Of a stretch of DNA of 16,050 nt, positions 4,988-11,653 are shown piece after piece. The stretch's first letter is position 1. The number at the start of each line of letters is the position of its first letter. The notes below the pieces were generated by a model. The model searched no databases and had not been told where the DNA came from. It was given only the letters and a program-made list of their open reading frames with translations. Made by a program: the position numbers and the translations under genes. The stretch is from Deltaproteobacteria bacterium (GTDB lineage Bacteria; Desulfobacterota; Syntrophia; Syntrophales; Smithellaceae). Where the stretch lies: NCBI GenBank assembly GCA_011046295.1, contig DSAV01000249.1:1-16050 (forward strand). The letters run 5' to 3'.

Positions 4988-6958
4988 ATGAAAACTTTAC
5001 GTACGGCAATTATTTTTATCGTCTTTCTTTTTTCCGTCAACGGTTTCGCGGCGGAAGAAAAAATCATTACCATCGTCCATACCAATGACCTGCACTCGCA
5101 CTTTCAGGGATTTTCTCCGGAGCTGGATTACCGGCCGTTTGCCGCCGGCGCCGACAAAACACGCGGCGGCTGGTCGCGCATTGCCACGGTAATCAACCAG
5201 ACGAAACAGGAAAGAGACAACACCGTGCTGGTGCTGGATTCCGGCGACTACACCATGGGTTCGCTATTTCACATGCTCGCGCGCGAACAGGCTTTTGAGT
5301 TGCGGCTTATGGCCGCCATGGGCTATGACGCCGTCACGCTGGGCAACCATGAATTCGACCTGAAACCGGCAGGCCTGGCGCGGATTCTTACCACGGCTAA
5401 AAAACACGCCCGTCTGCCTGAAATAGTTTTTGCCGGCGCCGTCTTCGATGAAAAAAGCGAGGCGGATAAAACACTGGAAGCCGCTTTTGCCGAAATCCCG
5501 GTGAGGCAATACACTGTCCTGGAGCGAGACGGAATCAGGATAGGAATCTTCGGCCTCATGGGAAAAGACGCCGCCGAGGTGGCGCCCTTCGCCCGCCCCG
5601 TGACCTTCCGCGACCCGGTGGAGGTCGCGCGTGAAACGGTCAGGGCGCTGCGCGAGAAGGAAAAAACGGATATCGTTATCTGCCTTTCCCACAGCGGTCT
5701 GAATATTAACAGAAAAAAGTCGGAAGATGAAATTCTGGCGGCCAGGGTAAGGGGAATCGATGTTATCGTCAGCGGCCATTCGCACCACCTGCTACAGCAG
5801 CCGGTAATTGTCGGCGAGACGATAATCGTTCAGGTCGGAGCTTACGGCCGAAACGTCGGCGTGCTGGATATTGTTTATGACGGGGAAAAAGTCGCGCTTA
5901 AGGAATATAAATCCGTGCCCGTGGACAGTTCCATCACCGGCGATAAGGAAATTCAGAATACGTTAGACAGGTTCAAACAGAAAATCGACACGCAGTTTCT
6001 CGCCGAATACGGACTGAGCTACGACCAGATTATCGCGCAGACAAAATGGGATATGGAAATAAGCGACGTGGAATCACCGCTGGGAAACCTGATTGCCGAT
6101 TCCATCCGCTGGTATGTGAATAAAGTTGATTCCCGTCCGGGGGACGCGAAAAGCCGCGTGGTCATTGCCGTGGAATCCAACGGCGTTATCAGAGACCATC
6201 TGATTGCCGGTGAGACCGGTTATATCACGGTGGGTGATTTGTTCCGCACCATCCCCCTGGGTATCGGCATGGATGAACAGGCCTCCATGGGCTACCCGCT
6301 CATCAGTTTTTATCTCTACGGCTATGAAATCAAACGGGCGCTGGAAATTCTGGCCAGCGTCTATCCTCTGAAGGGGTACGATTATTTCCTGCAGGTCTCC
6401 GGTGTGCGCTTTACGTATAACCCCAACCGGGTGATTTTCGACAGGGTGACCAGCATCGAAATCGGCGACGAGGATACAGGTTACCGTCCGCTTGATTACC
6501 GGGAAACGAACCGGGCGCTCTACCGTGTGGCGGCAAATATCTATAATGCCACATTCCTGAAACTAATCGGCGGCTTCACTTACGGTTTTCTGGAGATTGC
6601 CCCGAAAGACTCCAAAGGAAGGACGGTAAGCGACCTGACACGGCTGCGGGTGGACGCGGACAAATCCCAGCCCGGAATCCAGGAGCTGAAACAGTGGGTG
6701 GGCGTAATCAAGTACGTGCAGTCTTTTAAAGATGTCACCGGCGACGGCATTGCCGATATACCGGAAAAATACAGGCAGCCGCTGGGAAGAATTGTCGCCG
6801 AGCCGAGCTGGAATCCTGTCGCTTTGGCCGCGCGCCCCGCTTTGCCGACAATCATAGCGATGACGCTGCTGGCGCTGATGGCGGTTATGATAATTTATGT
6901 GGGCCGCCGCGTCATGAAAAGAAAAAAGAAAAGGCGCTCGACTTTAAAATTTAAGTGA
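4988..6958 (+). CDS. Exported 5'-nucleotidase / metallophosphoesterase with C-terminal membrane anchor
   Basis: This 656-residue protein is of the UshA/5'-nucleotidase type. It should hydrolyse nucleotides or related phosphate esters outside the cytoplasm using two metal ions. A signal peptide (1-22, cleavage near GFAA) precedes the metallophosphoesterase domain. That domain has D34 and H36 (HTNDLHSHF), D87 (DSGDYTMG), N120-H121 (GNHEFD), H235 (LSHSG) and H264/H266 (GHSHH), so all metal ligands are present. The C-terminal 5'-nucleotidase domain follows (about 345-575, with SDVESPLGNLIADSI). Near the end an EF-hand-like loop DVTGDGIADIPE (582-593) precedes a single transmembrane helix (about 621-639) and a Lys/Arg-rich tail. 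This predicts anchoring in the inner membrane with the enzyme in the periplasm. ATG 4988 has GGAGG 4 nt upstream (4979-4983). No promoter is clear among the repeats before it. The exact substrate is unknown. Confidence 0.9.
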   Translation: MKTLRTAIIFIVFLFSVNGFAAEEKIITIVHTNDLHSHFQGFSPELDYRPFAAGADKTRGGWSRIATVINQTKQERDNTVLVLDSGDYTMGSLFHMLAREQAFELRLMAAMGYDAVTLGNHEFDLKPAGLARILTTAKKHARLPEIVFAGAVFDEKSEADKTLEAAFAEIPVRQYTVLERDGIRIGIFGLMGKDAAEVAPFARPVTFRDPVEVARETVRALREKEKTDIVICLSHSGLNINRKKSEDEILAARVRGIDVIVSGHSHHLLQQPVIVGETIIVQVGAYGRNVGVLDIVYDGEKVALKEYKSVPVDSSITGDKEIQNTLDRFKQKIDTQFLAEYGLSYDQIIAQTKWDMEISDVESPLGNLIADSIRWYVNKVDSRPGDAKSRVVIAVESNGVIRDHLIAGETGYITVGDLFRTIPLGIGMDEQASMGYPLISFYLYGYEIKRALEILASVYPLKGYDYFLQVSGVRFTYNPNRVIFDRVTSIEIGDEDTGYRPLDYRETNRALYRVAANIYNATFLKLIGGFTYGFLEIAPKDSKGRTVSDLTRLRVDADKSQPGIQELKQWVGVIKYVQSFKDVTGDGIADIPEKYRQPLGRIVAEPSWNPVALAARPALPTIIAMTLLALMAVMIIYVGRRVMKRKKKRRSTLKFK

Positions 6959-6977
6959 AAAAGGTGAAAGGCGTATA

Positions 6978-7060
6978 CCCTAAAGGGCACGCGAGGCTGA
7001 TAACCTAAGGGTCACACGAGGTGAAGAAGAGCGTGAAGCGGGATTTGTGAAGCGCGTGAC
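6978..7060 (+). repeat. Family-B core followed by CGTGAAG-type repeats
   Basis: CCCTAAAGGGCACGCGAGGC at 6978-6997 is identical to 2647-2666. A weak second copy (CCTAAGGGTCACACGAGG) follows from about 7004, and GTGAAGAAGAGCGTGAAGCG belongs to the CGTGAAG family. These repeats fill the start of the 345-nt gap between the nucleotidase and por genes. Confidence 0.65.
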
Positions 7061-7068
7061 CTCTTTGC

Positions 7069-7125
7069 GTCATTGCGAACCCGCGTAAGCGGCGTGAAGC
7101 AATCTCTGAGATTCTCTCGCCGTGA
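7069..7125. repeat. Family-A forward unit with a shortened inverted unit
   Basis: The forward unit at 7069-7106 (GTCATTGCGAAC ... GAAGCAATCTC) is followed after one base by GAGATTCTCTCGCCGTGAC (7108-7125 region). That looks like an inverted unit with an internal deletion. This is another gene-less pair. Confidence 0.6.
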
Positions 7126-7132
7126 CACATGA

Positions 7133-7141
7133 TGGTATAAT
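7133..7141 (+). promoter_or_regulatory. Extended -10 promoter upstream of the por operon
   Basis: TGGTATAAT is a perfect extended -10 element (TG at 7133-7134, TATAAT at 7136-7141). There is no good -35, which extended -10 promoters do not need. Transcription would start near 7148, where an ATG of a 19-codon ORF lies (7149-7208). Confidence 0.4.
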
Positions 7142-7204
7142 AGTAAGGATGCTTATGCGCCGGTTCCCGCATTTAGAGGTGTTGCCCGTTATTGAACACA
7201 GTGA

Positions 7205-7234
7205 TTGACATGGGGCTAAGTGGTTTGATTAAAT
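7205..7234 (+). promoter_or_regulatory. Second candidate promoter of the por operon
   Basis: A perfect TTGACA at 7205-7210 is followed after 18 nt by TTAAAT (7229-7234), which matches TATAAT at four of six positions. The region to 7260 is A+T-rich. The start would be about 60 nt before porC. Confidence 0.4.
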
Positions 7235-7261
7235 TATTAAAAAAGTATGATAAGTTTATGA

Positions 7262-7289
7262 CCTTAGGTCTTAGGCCTTTGGTCTTGAA
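7262..7289. repeat. CCTTAGG-type heptamers before porC
   Basis: Four 7-nt units in register: CCTTAGG (7262), TCTTAGG (7269), CCTTTGG (7276) and TCTTGAA (7283). They are the reverse complement of the TAAGRCY heptamers at 4495. They end 14 nt before the porC ATG, where a ribosome-binding site would normally be. Confidence 0.65.
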
Positions 7290-7303
7290 AGCTTAAATTA
7301 TTC

Positions 7304-7864
7304 ATGAACAAAGACTATATGGAAATCCGCTGGCACGGGCGCGGCGGGCAGGGGGCAATTACGGCGGCAAAAATTGTCGCCGGGGCGGCTTTTGCTTCCG
7401 GGTACGCCGGGGTGGTCATGGCGCCCAGCTTCGGCACGGAACGCCGGGGAGCGCCGGTAATGACTTCTCTGAAAATCGCCCGCGAGAAAATTTACGATTT
7501 GTCGCCCATCGAAGAGCCGGATATCGTGGTGGTCCTCGATCATCTGCTGCTCAACGAGGCGGATGTCACGCACGGCCTGAAACCGGGCGGCCTCATTGTT
7601 CTCAACACGCCGCGGGACTTCACGTCATATCATTTCCGTAAATACCGGCTGGCTGCCGCGGATATCACGTCCATCTCCGTCGAGGCGGGCCTGCCGCACG
7701 GCGTGGTAAATACCGGCATTATCGGGTCGCTGGCGCGCGCCGCGAATTTTCCGGAAATTTCTCTTTTGCTGGCGGGTATCGAAGAAGAATTCCGCGTCCG
7801 CGCGCCGCAAAAGAACGCTCTGGCCGCGCGGTTGGCCTACGAAAGAACTCTCACGGGGGATTGA
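7304..7864 (+). CDS. porC: 2-oxoacid:ferredoxin oxidoreductase, gamma subunit
   Basis: This 186-residue protein is the gamma (PorC/PorG) subunit of a cytoplasmic pyruvate- or other 2-oxoacid:ferredoxin oxidoreductase. The complex converts a 2-oxoacid and CoA to acyl-CoA and CO2 and reduces ferredoxin, or runs in reverse. The family signature HGRGGQG (11-17) is followed by a conserved helix with Ala-Lys-Ile-Val, then PSFGTERRGAP (about 41-51) and a VNTG motif. ATG 7304 has no visible Shine-Dalgarno; ATG 7319 (MEIRWHGRGGQG) is an equally plausible start. The gene opens a four-gene operon and overlaps or nearly touches porD. Confidence 0.93.
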   Translation: MNKDYMEIRWHGRGGQGAITAAKIVAGAAFASGYAGVVMAPSFGTERRGAPVMTSLKIAREKIYDLSPIEEPDIVVVLDHLLLNEADVTHGLKPGGLIVLNTPRDFTSYHFRKYRLAAADITSISVEAGLPHGVVNTGIIGSLARAANFPEISLLLAGIEEEFRVRAPQKNALAARLAYERTLTGD

Positions 7865-8181
7865 ATTTGGGCACCAGAGACTATCCGAAAAAAACATCGC
7901 ACAGCGAACACGCGCCCGGGGACGGAGGCCGTACCGGGTCGTGGCGCGTGGAACGCCCCGTCATTGACCAGAGCCTGTGCATTCCCTGCAAAAGAAATAA
8001 AGAGGCCTGCTTTATTTGCTGGCTGTTCTGCCCGGAAATCGTGATTTCGCGGACAATCCCGCCCGTGATAGATTTGGAATACTGCAAAGGCTGCGGCATC
8101 TGCGCGGAGGAATGCCCGACGAAGGCAATCACCATGGTGGATGAATCGCTCCTCGAACAAGATAAAAAGGAAAAAGAATAA
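7861..8181 (+). CDS. porD: 2-oxoacid:ferredoxin oxidoreductase, delta (ferredoxin-like) subunit
   Basis: This 106-residue subunit carries two [4Fe-4S] clusters that pass electrons from PorB to external ferredoxin. The second cluster motif is standard: C75-x2-C78-x2-C81-x3-C85-P. The first is not: Cys at 40, 43, 50, 53 and 57 (followed by Pro) gives CxxC-x6-CxxC-x3-CP instead of CxxCxxCxxxCP. The start is a TTG, either 7861 (overlapping the porC stop as TTGA) or 7867, which is better placed behind GGGGGA (7855-7860, 6-nt spacing). The N-terminal 30 residues are polar and unconserved in look. porA follows 5 nt after the stop, so translation is probably coupled. Confidence 0.92.
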   Translation: MNLGTRDYPKKTSHSEHAPGDGGRTGSWRVERPVIDQSLCIPCKRNKEACFICWLFCPEIVISRTIPPVIDLEYCKGCGICAEECPTKAITMVDESLLEQDKKEKE

Positions 8182-8186
8182 ACACG

Positions 8187-9386
8187 ATGCAGATTATTGA
8201 AAACGGAAATGTCGCGGCCGCCCTCGGCGTGAGACTGTGCCGACCGGAAGTGATTGCCGCCTATCCCATAACGCCGCAGACACCGGTGACGGAAAAACTT
8301 TCCGAATTCGTGGAAGAAGGCTCGCTTGCGTCCGAATATATTCCCGTGGAAAGCGAACATTCCGCGCTGGCCGTGTGCATTGCCGCTTCCTCGGCCGGCT
8401 CCCGCGTCTTTACCGCCACTTCCGCCAACGGCCTTTTATACATGCACGAACAGGTGCACTGGGCTGCGGGCGCGCGCCTGCCCGTCGTCATGTGCGTGGT
8501 CAACCGCGCCGTCGGCGCGCCCTGGAATATCTGGAACGACCACCAGGATTCCATTTCCCAGCGCGATACCGGCTGGATACAGATATATTGCGCCGACCAT
8601 CAGCAGATTATCGATTCGGTCATCAAGGCCTACTGGATGGCGGAAAAAGTGAATATTCCGGTGATGGTCTGCTATGACGGGTATATCCTTTCCCACACGT
8701 TCATGCCGTTTGATTTACCCGACCAAAAAAAAGTTGACGCTTTCTTGCCGCCCTTCCGGCCGGATTACGCGCTTGATCCGGCGGAGCCCGCCAACCTCAA
8801 TACGGTGACGCTGCCGGATGTCCGGCACGATGTTCACGGACGCCTGGCGCACGGCTATATGGAAATACGCTGCCTGCTGCAGGAAGACCTGCGCTCGTCG
8901 TCACCTTTTTTTCTGGAGGTGGAAAACAGTTTTGGCGAAATTTTGGGAAGAAAGATCAATCCTTTTGTCGAAGAGTATCACTGCTCGGACGCGGATTACG
9001 TCGCGTGCGCCCTGGGTTCGCTTTCGTATCAGCTGCGCGTCTGCGCCGACGATCTCAGGAAAGAAGGAGTAAAGGTGGGGATTATGGGTATTCGGCTGTA
9101 CCGCCCGTTTCCTGATGAGACGATTGCCCGCTTGCTGGCGGGTAAGAAAGGCGTGATTGTCTTTGAAAAGGCGCTCAGTTACGGCTATGAAGGGGCGCTG
9201 GCTTCCGATCTGAAAGCCGCGCTGTATCAACACCTCGCAGGAACAGGCAGTCTGCCTTTTGTGCAAAATTTTATCACCGGCATCGGCGGGCGCGATATCC
9301 GCACACAGGAGCTGACGCAGGCGCTGCGCGCTACGATACAGGGAAACCAGACGAAAGAACCACTCTGGATTGGGCTTAAACTCTAG
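8187..9386 (+). CDS. porA: 2-oxoacid:ferredoxin oxidoreductase, alpha subunit
   Basis: This 399-residue alpha subunit carries the pyrimidine-binding side of the thiamine diphosphate site and the CoA-related domain. The N-terminal AYPITPQTP motif (about 25-33) is the hallmark, followed by E-SEHSA (about 55-60), which includes the Glu that activates TPP in this family. A segment typical of PorA, NRAVGAPWNIWNDHQDS followed by QRDTGWIQ, then VMVCYDGYILSH, argues for pyruvate-type PorA rather than the fused or 2-oxoglutarate forms. The substrate is still inferred; aromatic 2-oxoacid enzymes are related. ATG 8187 is 5 nt after porD. A weak AAGGAA ribosome-binding site lies inside the porD 3' end. 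Confidence 0.94.
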   Translation: MQIIENGNVAAALGVRLCRPEVIAAYPITPQTPVTEKLSEFVEEGSLASEYIPVESEHSALAVCIAASSAGSRVFTATSANGLLYMHEQVHWAAGARLPVVMCVVNRAVGAPWNIWNDHQDSISQRDTGWIQIYCADHQQIIDSVIKAYWMAEKVNIPVMVCYDGYILSHTFMPFDLPDQKKVDAFLPPFRPDYALDPAEPANLNTVTLPDVRHDVHGRLAHGYMEIRCLLQEDLRSSSPFFLEVENSFGEILGRKINPFVEEYHCSDADYVACALGSLSYQLRVCADDLRKEGVKVGIMGIRLYRPFPDETIARLLAGKKGVIVFEKALSYGYEGALASDLKAALYQHLAGTGSLPFVQNFITGIGGRDIRTQELTQALRATIQGNQTKEPLWIGLKL

Positions 9387-9395
9387 GAGACTTTC

Positions 9396-10301
9396 ATGCA
9401 GCCTAAAACAACAATTTTGAGTTTGTCCACGGAAGAATTTGTCCATGCGGGAACGCGGGCCTGTTCCGGCTGCGGGCTGGCCATCGCCTACCGCGTGGGG
9501 CTTAAGGCCCTGGGCAAAGATACCATCCTGGTTGTGCCGCCTAGCTGCCTCACCGTGCTGCAGGGGCTGTTTCCGGTTGCTTCGACAAAACTCCCCTGCC
9601 TGAATGTTACCTTTGCCTCCACGGCCGCCGCTGCTACAGGAATTCTGGCGGCGCTCAAGGCGCAGAAAAAAACGCGTACCAAAGTGGCGGCCTGGGCCGG
9701 CGACGGAGGAACGGCGGACATCGGCCTGCAGGCGCTCTCCGGCGCGGCGGAACGCGGCGACGACATATTCTATTTCTGCTACGACAACGAAGGCTACATG
9801 AACACGGGCGCGCAGCGCTCCGGCACGACGCCCATCGGAGCGCTTACCGCCAACACGCCGTTTAAGGGAAAACGCGAGCAGAAAAAGGACGTGGCCGCCA
9901 TAATGGCGGCGCACAAATTAAGCTATGTGGCCGCCTGCTCCGCGGCTTACCCGCTGGACCTCTACGACAAAATTCTCCGCTGCAAAAATTTACCCGGCAC
10001 AAAATATATTCATATCCATATTCCCTGTCCGCCCGGCTGGGGGTATGAGCCGCGCCATGGCATCAGGTTGGGCCGCCTGGCGGTGGAAACGGGCTATTAC
10101 GACCTGTATGAAATCGTCAACGGGGAATTCACGCTCAGCGGCGCCTCGAACAAAATGCTGGAAAAACGCAATCTCGTGCCGGTGCGCGAATATTTCCGCG
10201 CGCAGTCGCGTTTCCAGGTTCTCAGCGACAAACAGATTGAGGATATCCAAAAACAGATTGATGAAAAATGGGAAGAATATTATAAAAAGGGAGAAAAGTA
10301 A
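9396..10301 (+). CDS. porB: 2-oxoacid:ferredoxin oxidoreductase, beta subunit
   Basis: This 301-residue beta subunit binds thiamine diphosphate and one [4Fe-4S] cluster. C23-x2-C26 (ACSGCG), C51 and C211 (IPCPPGWGY) are the expected cluster ligands. GDGG (102-105) to N131 in CYDNEGYMNTG is the Mg-TPP motif. AQRSGTTP (about 139-146) and a C-terminal region with NFT-like spacing complete the family. AGGAGA (9385-9390) overlaps the porA stop codon and stands 5 nt before ATG 9396, so translation is coupled. This completes the C-D-A-B order seen in many anaerobes and archaea. Confidence 0.94.
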   Translation: MQPKTTILSLSTEEFVHAGTRACSGCGLAIAYRVGLKALGKDTILVVPPSCLTVLQGLFPVASTKLPCLNVTFASTAAAATGILAALKAQKKTRTKVAAWAGDGGTADIGLQALSGAAERGDDIFYFCYDNEGYMNTGAQRSGTTPIGALTANTPFKGKREQKKDVAAIMAAHKLSYVAACSAAYPLDLYDKILRCKNLPGTKYIHIHIPCPPGWGYEPRHGIRLGRLAVETGYYDLYEIVNGEFTLSGASNKMLEKRNLVPVREYFRAQSRFQVLSDKQIEDIQKQIDEKWEEYYKKGEK

Positions 10302-10357
10302 GCAAACGAAAACAGCCTCGCTTAATTTTCGGACTGTGTTTGCGCGGTGAAAATATT

Positions 10358-11137
10358 ATGGACGACAAAGAAACAAAGGAAACGAAAAATTTCCTTTACG
10401 GATTTTATGCCTTGAGATTTTATCTGCCTTTTTCTGGTTTAGCCAGAAGCTGGCAGAGATTCTGGAAGAAACGGCTCAATAAAAAAAGTCAATTGCTTCA
10501 GCAGATTAACCTGCCTAAAATTTCCTGGAAGAAATGCACGCCGGTCAGGAAAATAAAAATATGGGAGACTGAAACAAAAAACGGAAATGTCAGAATAAGT
10601 GAACTGGCGATGCTCAATGCTTTGGCGGCGCACTGTGAAGACGGAGCAAATATTTTCGAGATAGGAACTTTCGACGGGAGAACCACGCTGAACATGACTT
10701 TTTCTTCTTCGTCAAACTGCCGCATCTATACGCTTGATTTAATGCCGGAGATGGAAACACGCTTTAATCTTGCCGCGGGCGAAAGACATATGGTGGAAGT
10801 CAAGGTGCCGGCAGAGCGACTGATGAAACATCTTGAAGCCGGCGAGCAGGCTGTTCAGAAGATACGCCGCCTGTTCGGAGATTCGGCAAAATTCGATTTT
10901 TCGCCGTTTAAAAATTCCTGCTCCCTCGTTTTTGTGGACGGTTCGCATGCCTATGACTATGTTAAGTCCGATACGCGCAATGCTATGAAAATTGTGAAAC
11001 CCGGCGGTGTTATTGTCTGGCATGATTACGGAATCTGGAGCGGAGTGACAAAAGCTCTGGAGGAAATTGAGGCCGAAGAAAAAATCGGGTTAAGAAATAT
11101 CAGAGGCACTTCTCTTGTGTTTTGGAAAAAAGTGTGA
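10358..11137 (+). CDS. Class I SAM-dependent methyltransferase (Methyltransf_24-like)
   Basis: This predicted cytoplasmic methyltransferase has about 259 residues. Motif I is IFEIGTFDGRTT (SAM binding), followed by YTLDL (motif II acid), VFVDGSHAYDYVKSDT and GGVIVWHDYG. These are hallmarks of the Methyltransf_24 (PF13578) group, which methylates varied small molecules or sugars. The basic N-terminal 85 residues, with clustered Lys/Arg and aromatics, have no recognised domain. I chose ATG 10358 with GGTGA 7 nt upstream (10346-10350); an in-frame TTG is at 10340. It is 56 nt behind porB on the same strand, so it may be read through from the por operon, but nothing links its function to Por. It is less GC-rich than the por genes, which could mean later arrival. 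The substrate is unknown. Confidence 0.82.
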   Translation: MDDKETKETKNFLYGFYALRFYLPFSGLARSWQRFWKKRLNKKSQLLQQINLPKISWKKCTPVRKIKIWETETKNGNVRISELAMLNALAAHCEDGANIFEIGTFDGRTTLNMTFSSSSNCRIYTLDLMPEMETRFNLAAGERHMVEVKVPAERLMKHLEAGEQAVQKIRRLFGDSAKFDFSPFKNSCSLVFVDGSHAYDYVKSDTRNAMKIVKPGGVIVWHDYGIWSGVTKALEEIEAEEKIGLRNIRGTSLVFWKKV

Positions 11138-11211
11138 TGTCGGCATGTAAGCGCTAATTTTTCGGCGGTAAGTAAACAGCATCCGAAATTGCTCAATTTT
11201 TGCAAAAGTTA

Positions 11212-11240
11212 TTGACATTAAAAGGCAATCGCATTATATA
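11212..11240 (+). promoter_or_regulatory. Promoter of the tRNA-Gln gene
   Basis: A perfect TTGACA (11212-11217), a 17-nt spacer and TATATA (11235-11240) are followed by a GC-rich discriminator (GAGCGCTCTCGCGCC). The GC-rich discriminator is typical of stringently controlled stable-RNA promoters. The 11138-11211 stretch before it shows no other feature. Confidence 0.75.
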
Positions 11241-11312
11241 GAGCGCTCTCGCGCCGGCAAGCGGCCGCGCTTTTCGGTTAAATAGCGCGGTCGATTATTT
11301 TAATCAAAACGC

Positions 11313-11386
11313 TGGGGAATCGTTCAATGGTAGGACGCCGGACTCTGACTCCGAGAATCAAGGTTCGAATCCTTGTTCCCCAGCCA
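11313..11386 (+). tRNA. tRNA-Gln (anticodon CTG), CCA encoded
   Basis: The cloverleaf is complete: acceptor TGGGGAA (11313-11319) / TTCCCCA (11376-11382), D arm GTTC/GGAC, anticodon loop CTCTGAC with CTG at 11345-11347, T arm CAAGG/CCTTG with TTCGAAT, discriminator G at 11383 and encoded CCA at 11384-11386. It is 71 nt plus CCA. The 27-43 pair is C-A, a mild irregularity. It decodes CAG. The anticodon and the U1-A72 acceptor pair with G73 are GlnRS identity features. An A/T-only inverted repeat (11387-11403) follows and is a poor terminator. Confidence 0.95.
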
Positions 11387-11522
11387 TTTTTAACTCTTAA
11401 AAATTTCATACGACGCGCTAAAAAACGATTTTACTTTTGGCTGTTGTGTGAAGCCCTCTCTTGCTAGCCGAATTTTTATTTACCGCAGCAGATTTGATTT
11501 TAGCGCTGTACAGCGCCACTGC

Positions 11523-11600
11523 GTCATTGCGAAGACATCAAAGGCGGCTGAAGCAATCTCAGAGATCGCTTCGACCCGCTAAAGCGAAACTCACGATGAC
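11523..11600. repeat. Family-A repeat pair between tRNA-Gln and glnS
   Basis: The forward unit 11523-11560 (GTCATTGCGAAG ... GAAGCAATCTC) and the inverted unit 11562-11600 (GAGATCGCTTCG ... CACGATGAC) are separated by a single A, making a near-palindrome. No gene is inside. It is the only recognisable feature in 11404-11651 and sits between two convergent genes, where it could act as a transcript end in both directions. Confidence 0.7.
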
Positions 11601-11653
11601 AAAGAGAGCTTTTGTCTGAGAAGTGACAAAATATTGATCGTCAGATATTATTG

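Noticed and set aside
7331..7350. Sigma-54 promoter suggested by TGGCAC
   Set aside because: No TTGC at the required spacing, and the site is inside the porC coding region.
8901..9914. Minus-strand frame (337 codons) across porA and porB
   Set aside because: It spans two well-identified genes and their junction, and its product is low-complexity, rich in Arg and Gly. It is an antisense shadow.
11313..11386. tRNA as an integration site with an integrase nearby
   Set aside because: No integrase gene and no duplicated tRNA 3' end are seen in the window.
11387..11403. Terminator directly after tRNA-Gln
   Set aside because: TTTTTAA/TTAAAAA is an A/T-only stem with a 3-nt loop and no following T-run, so it is too weak to call.
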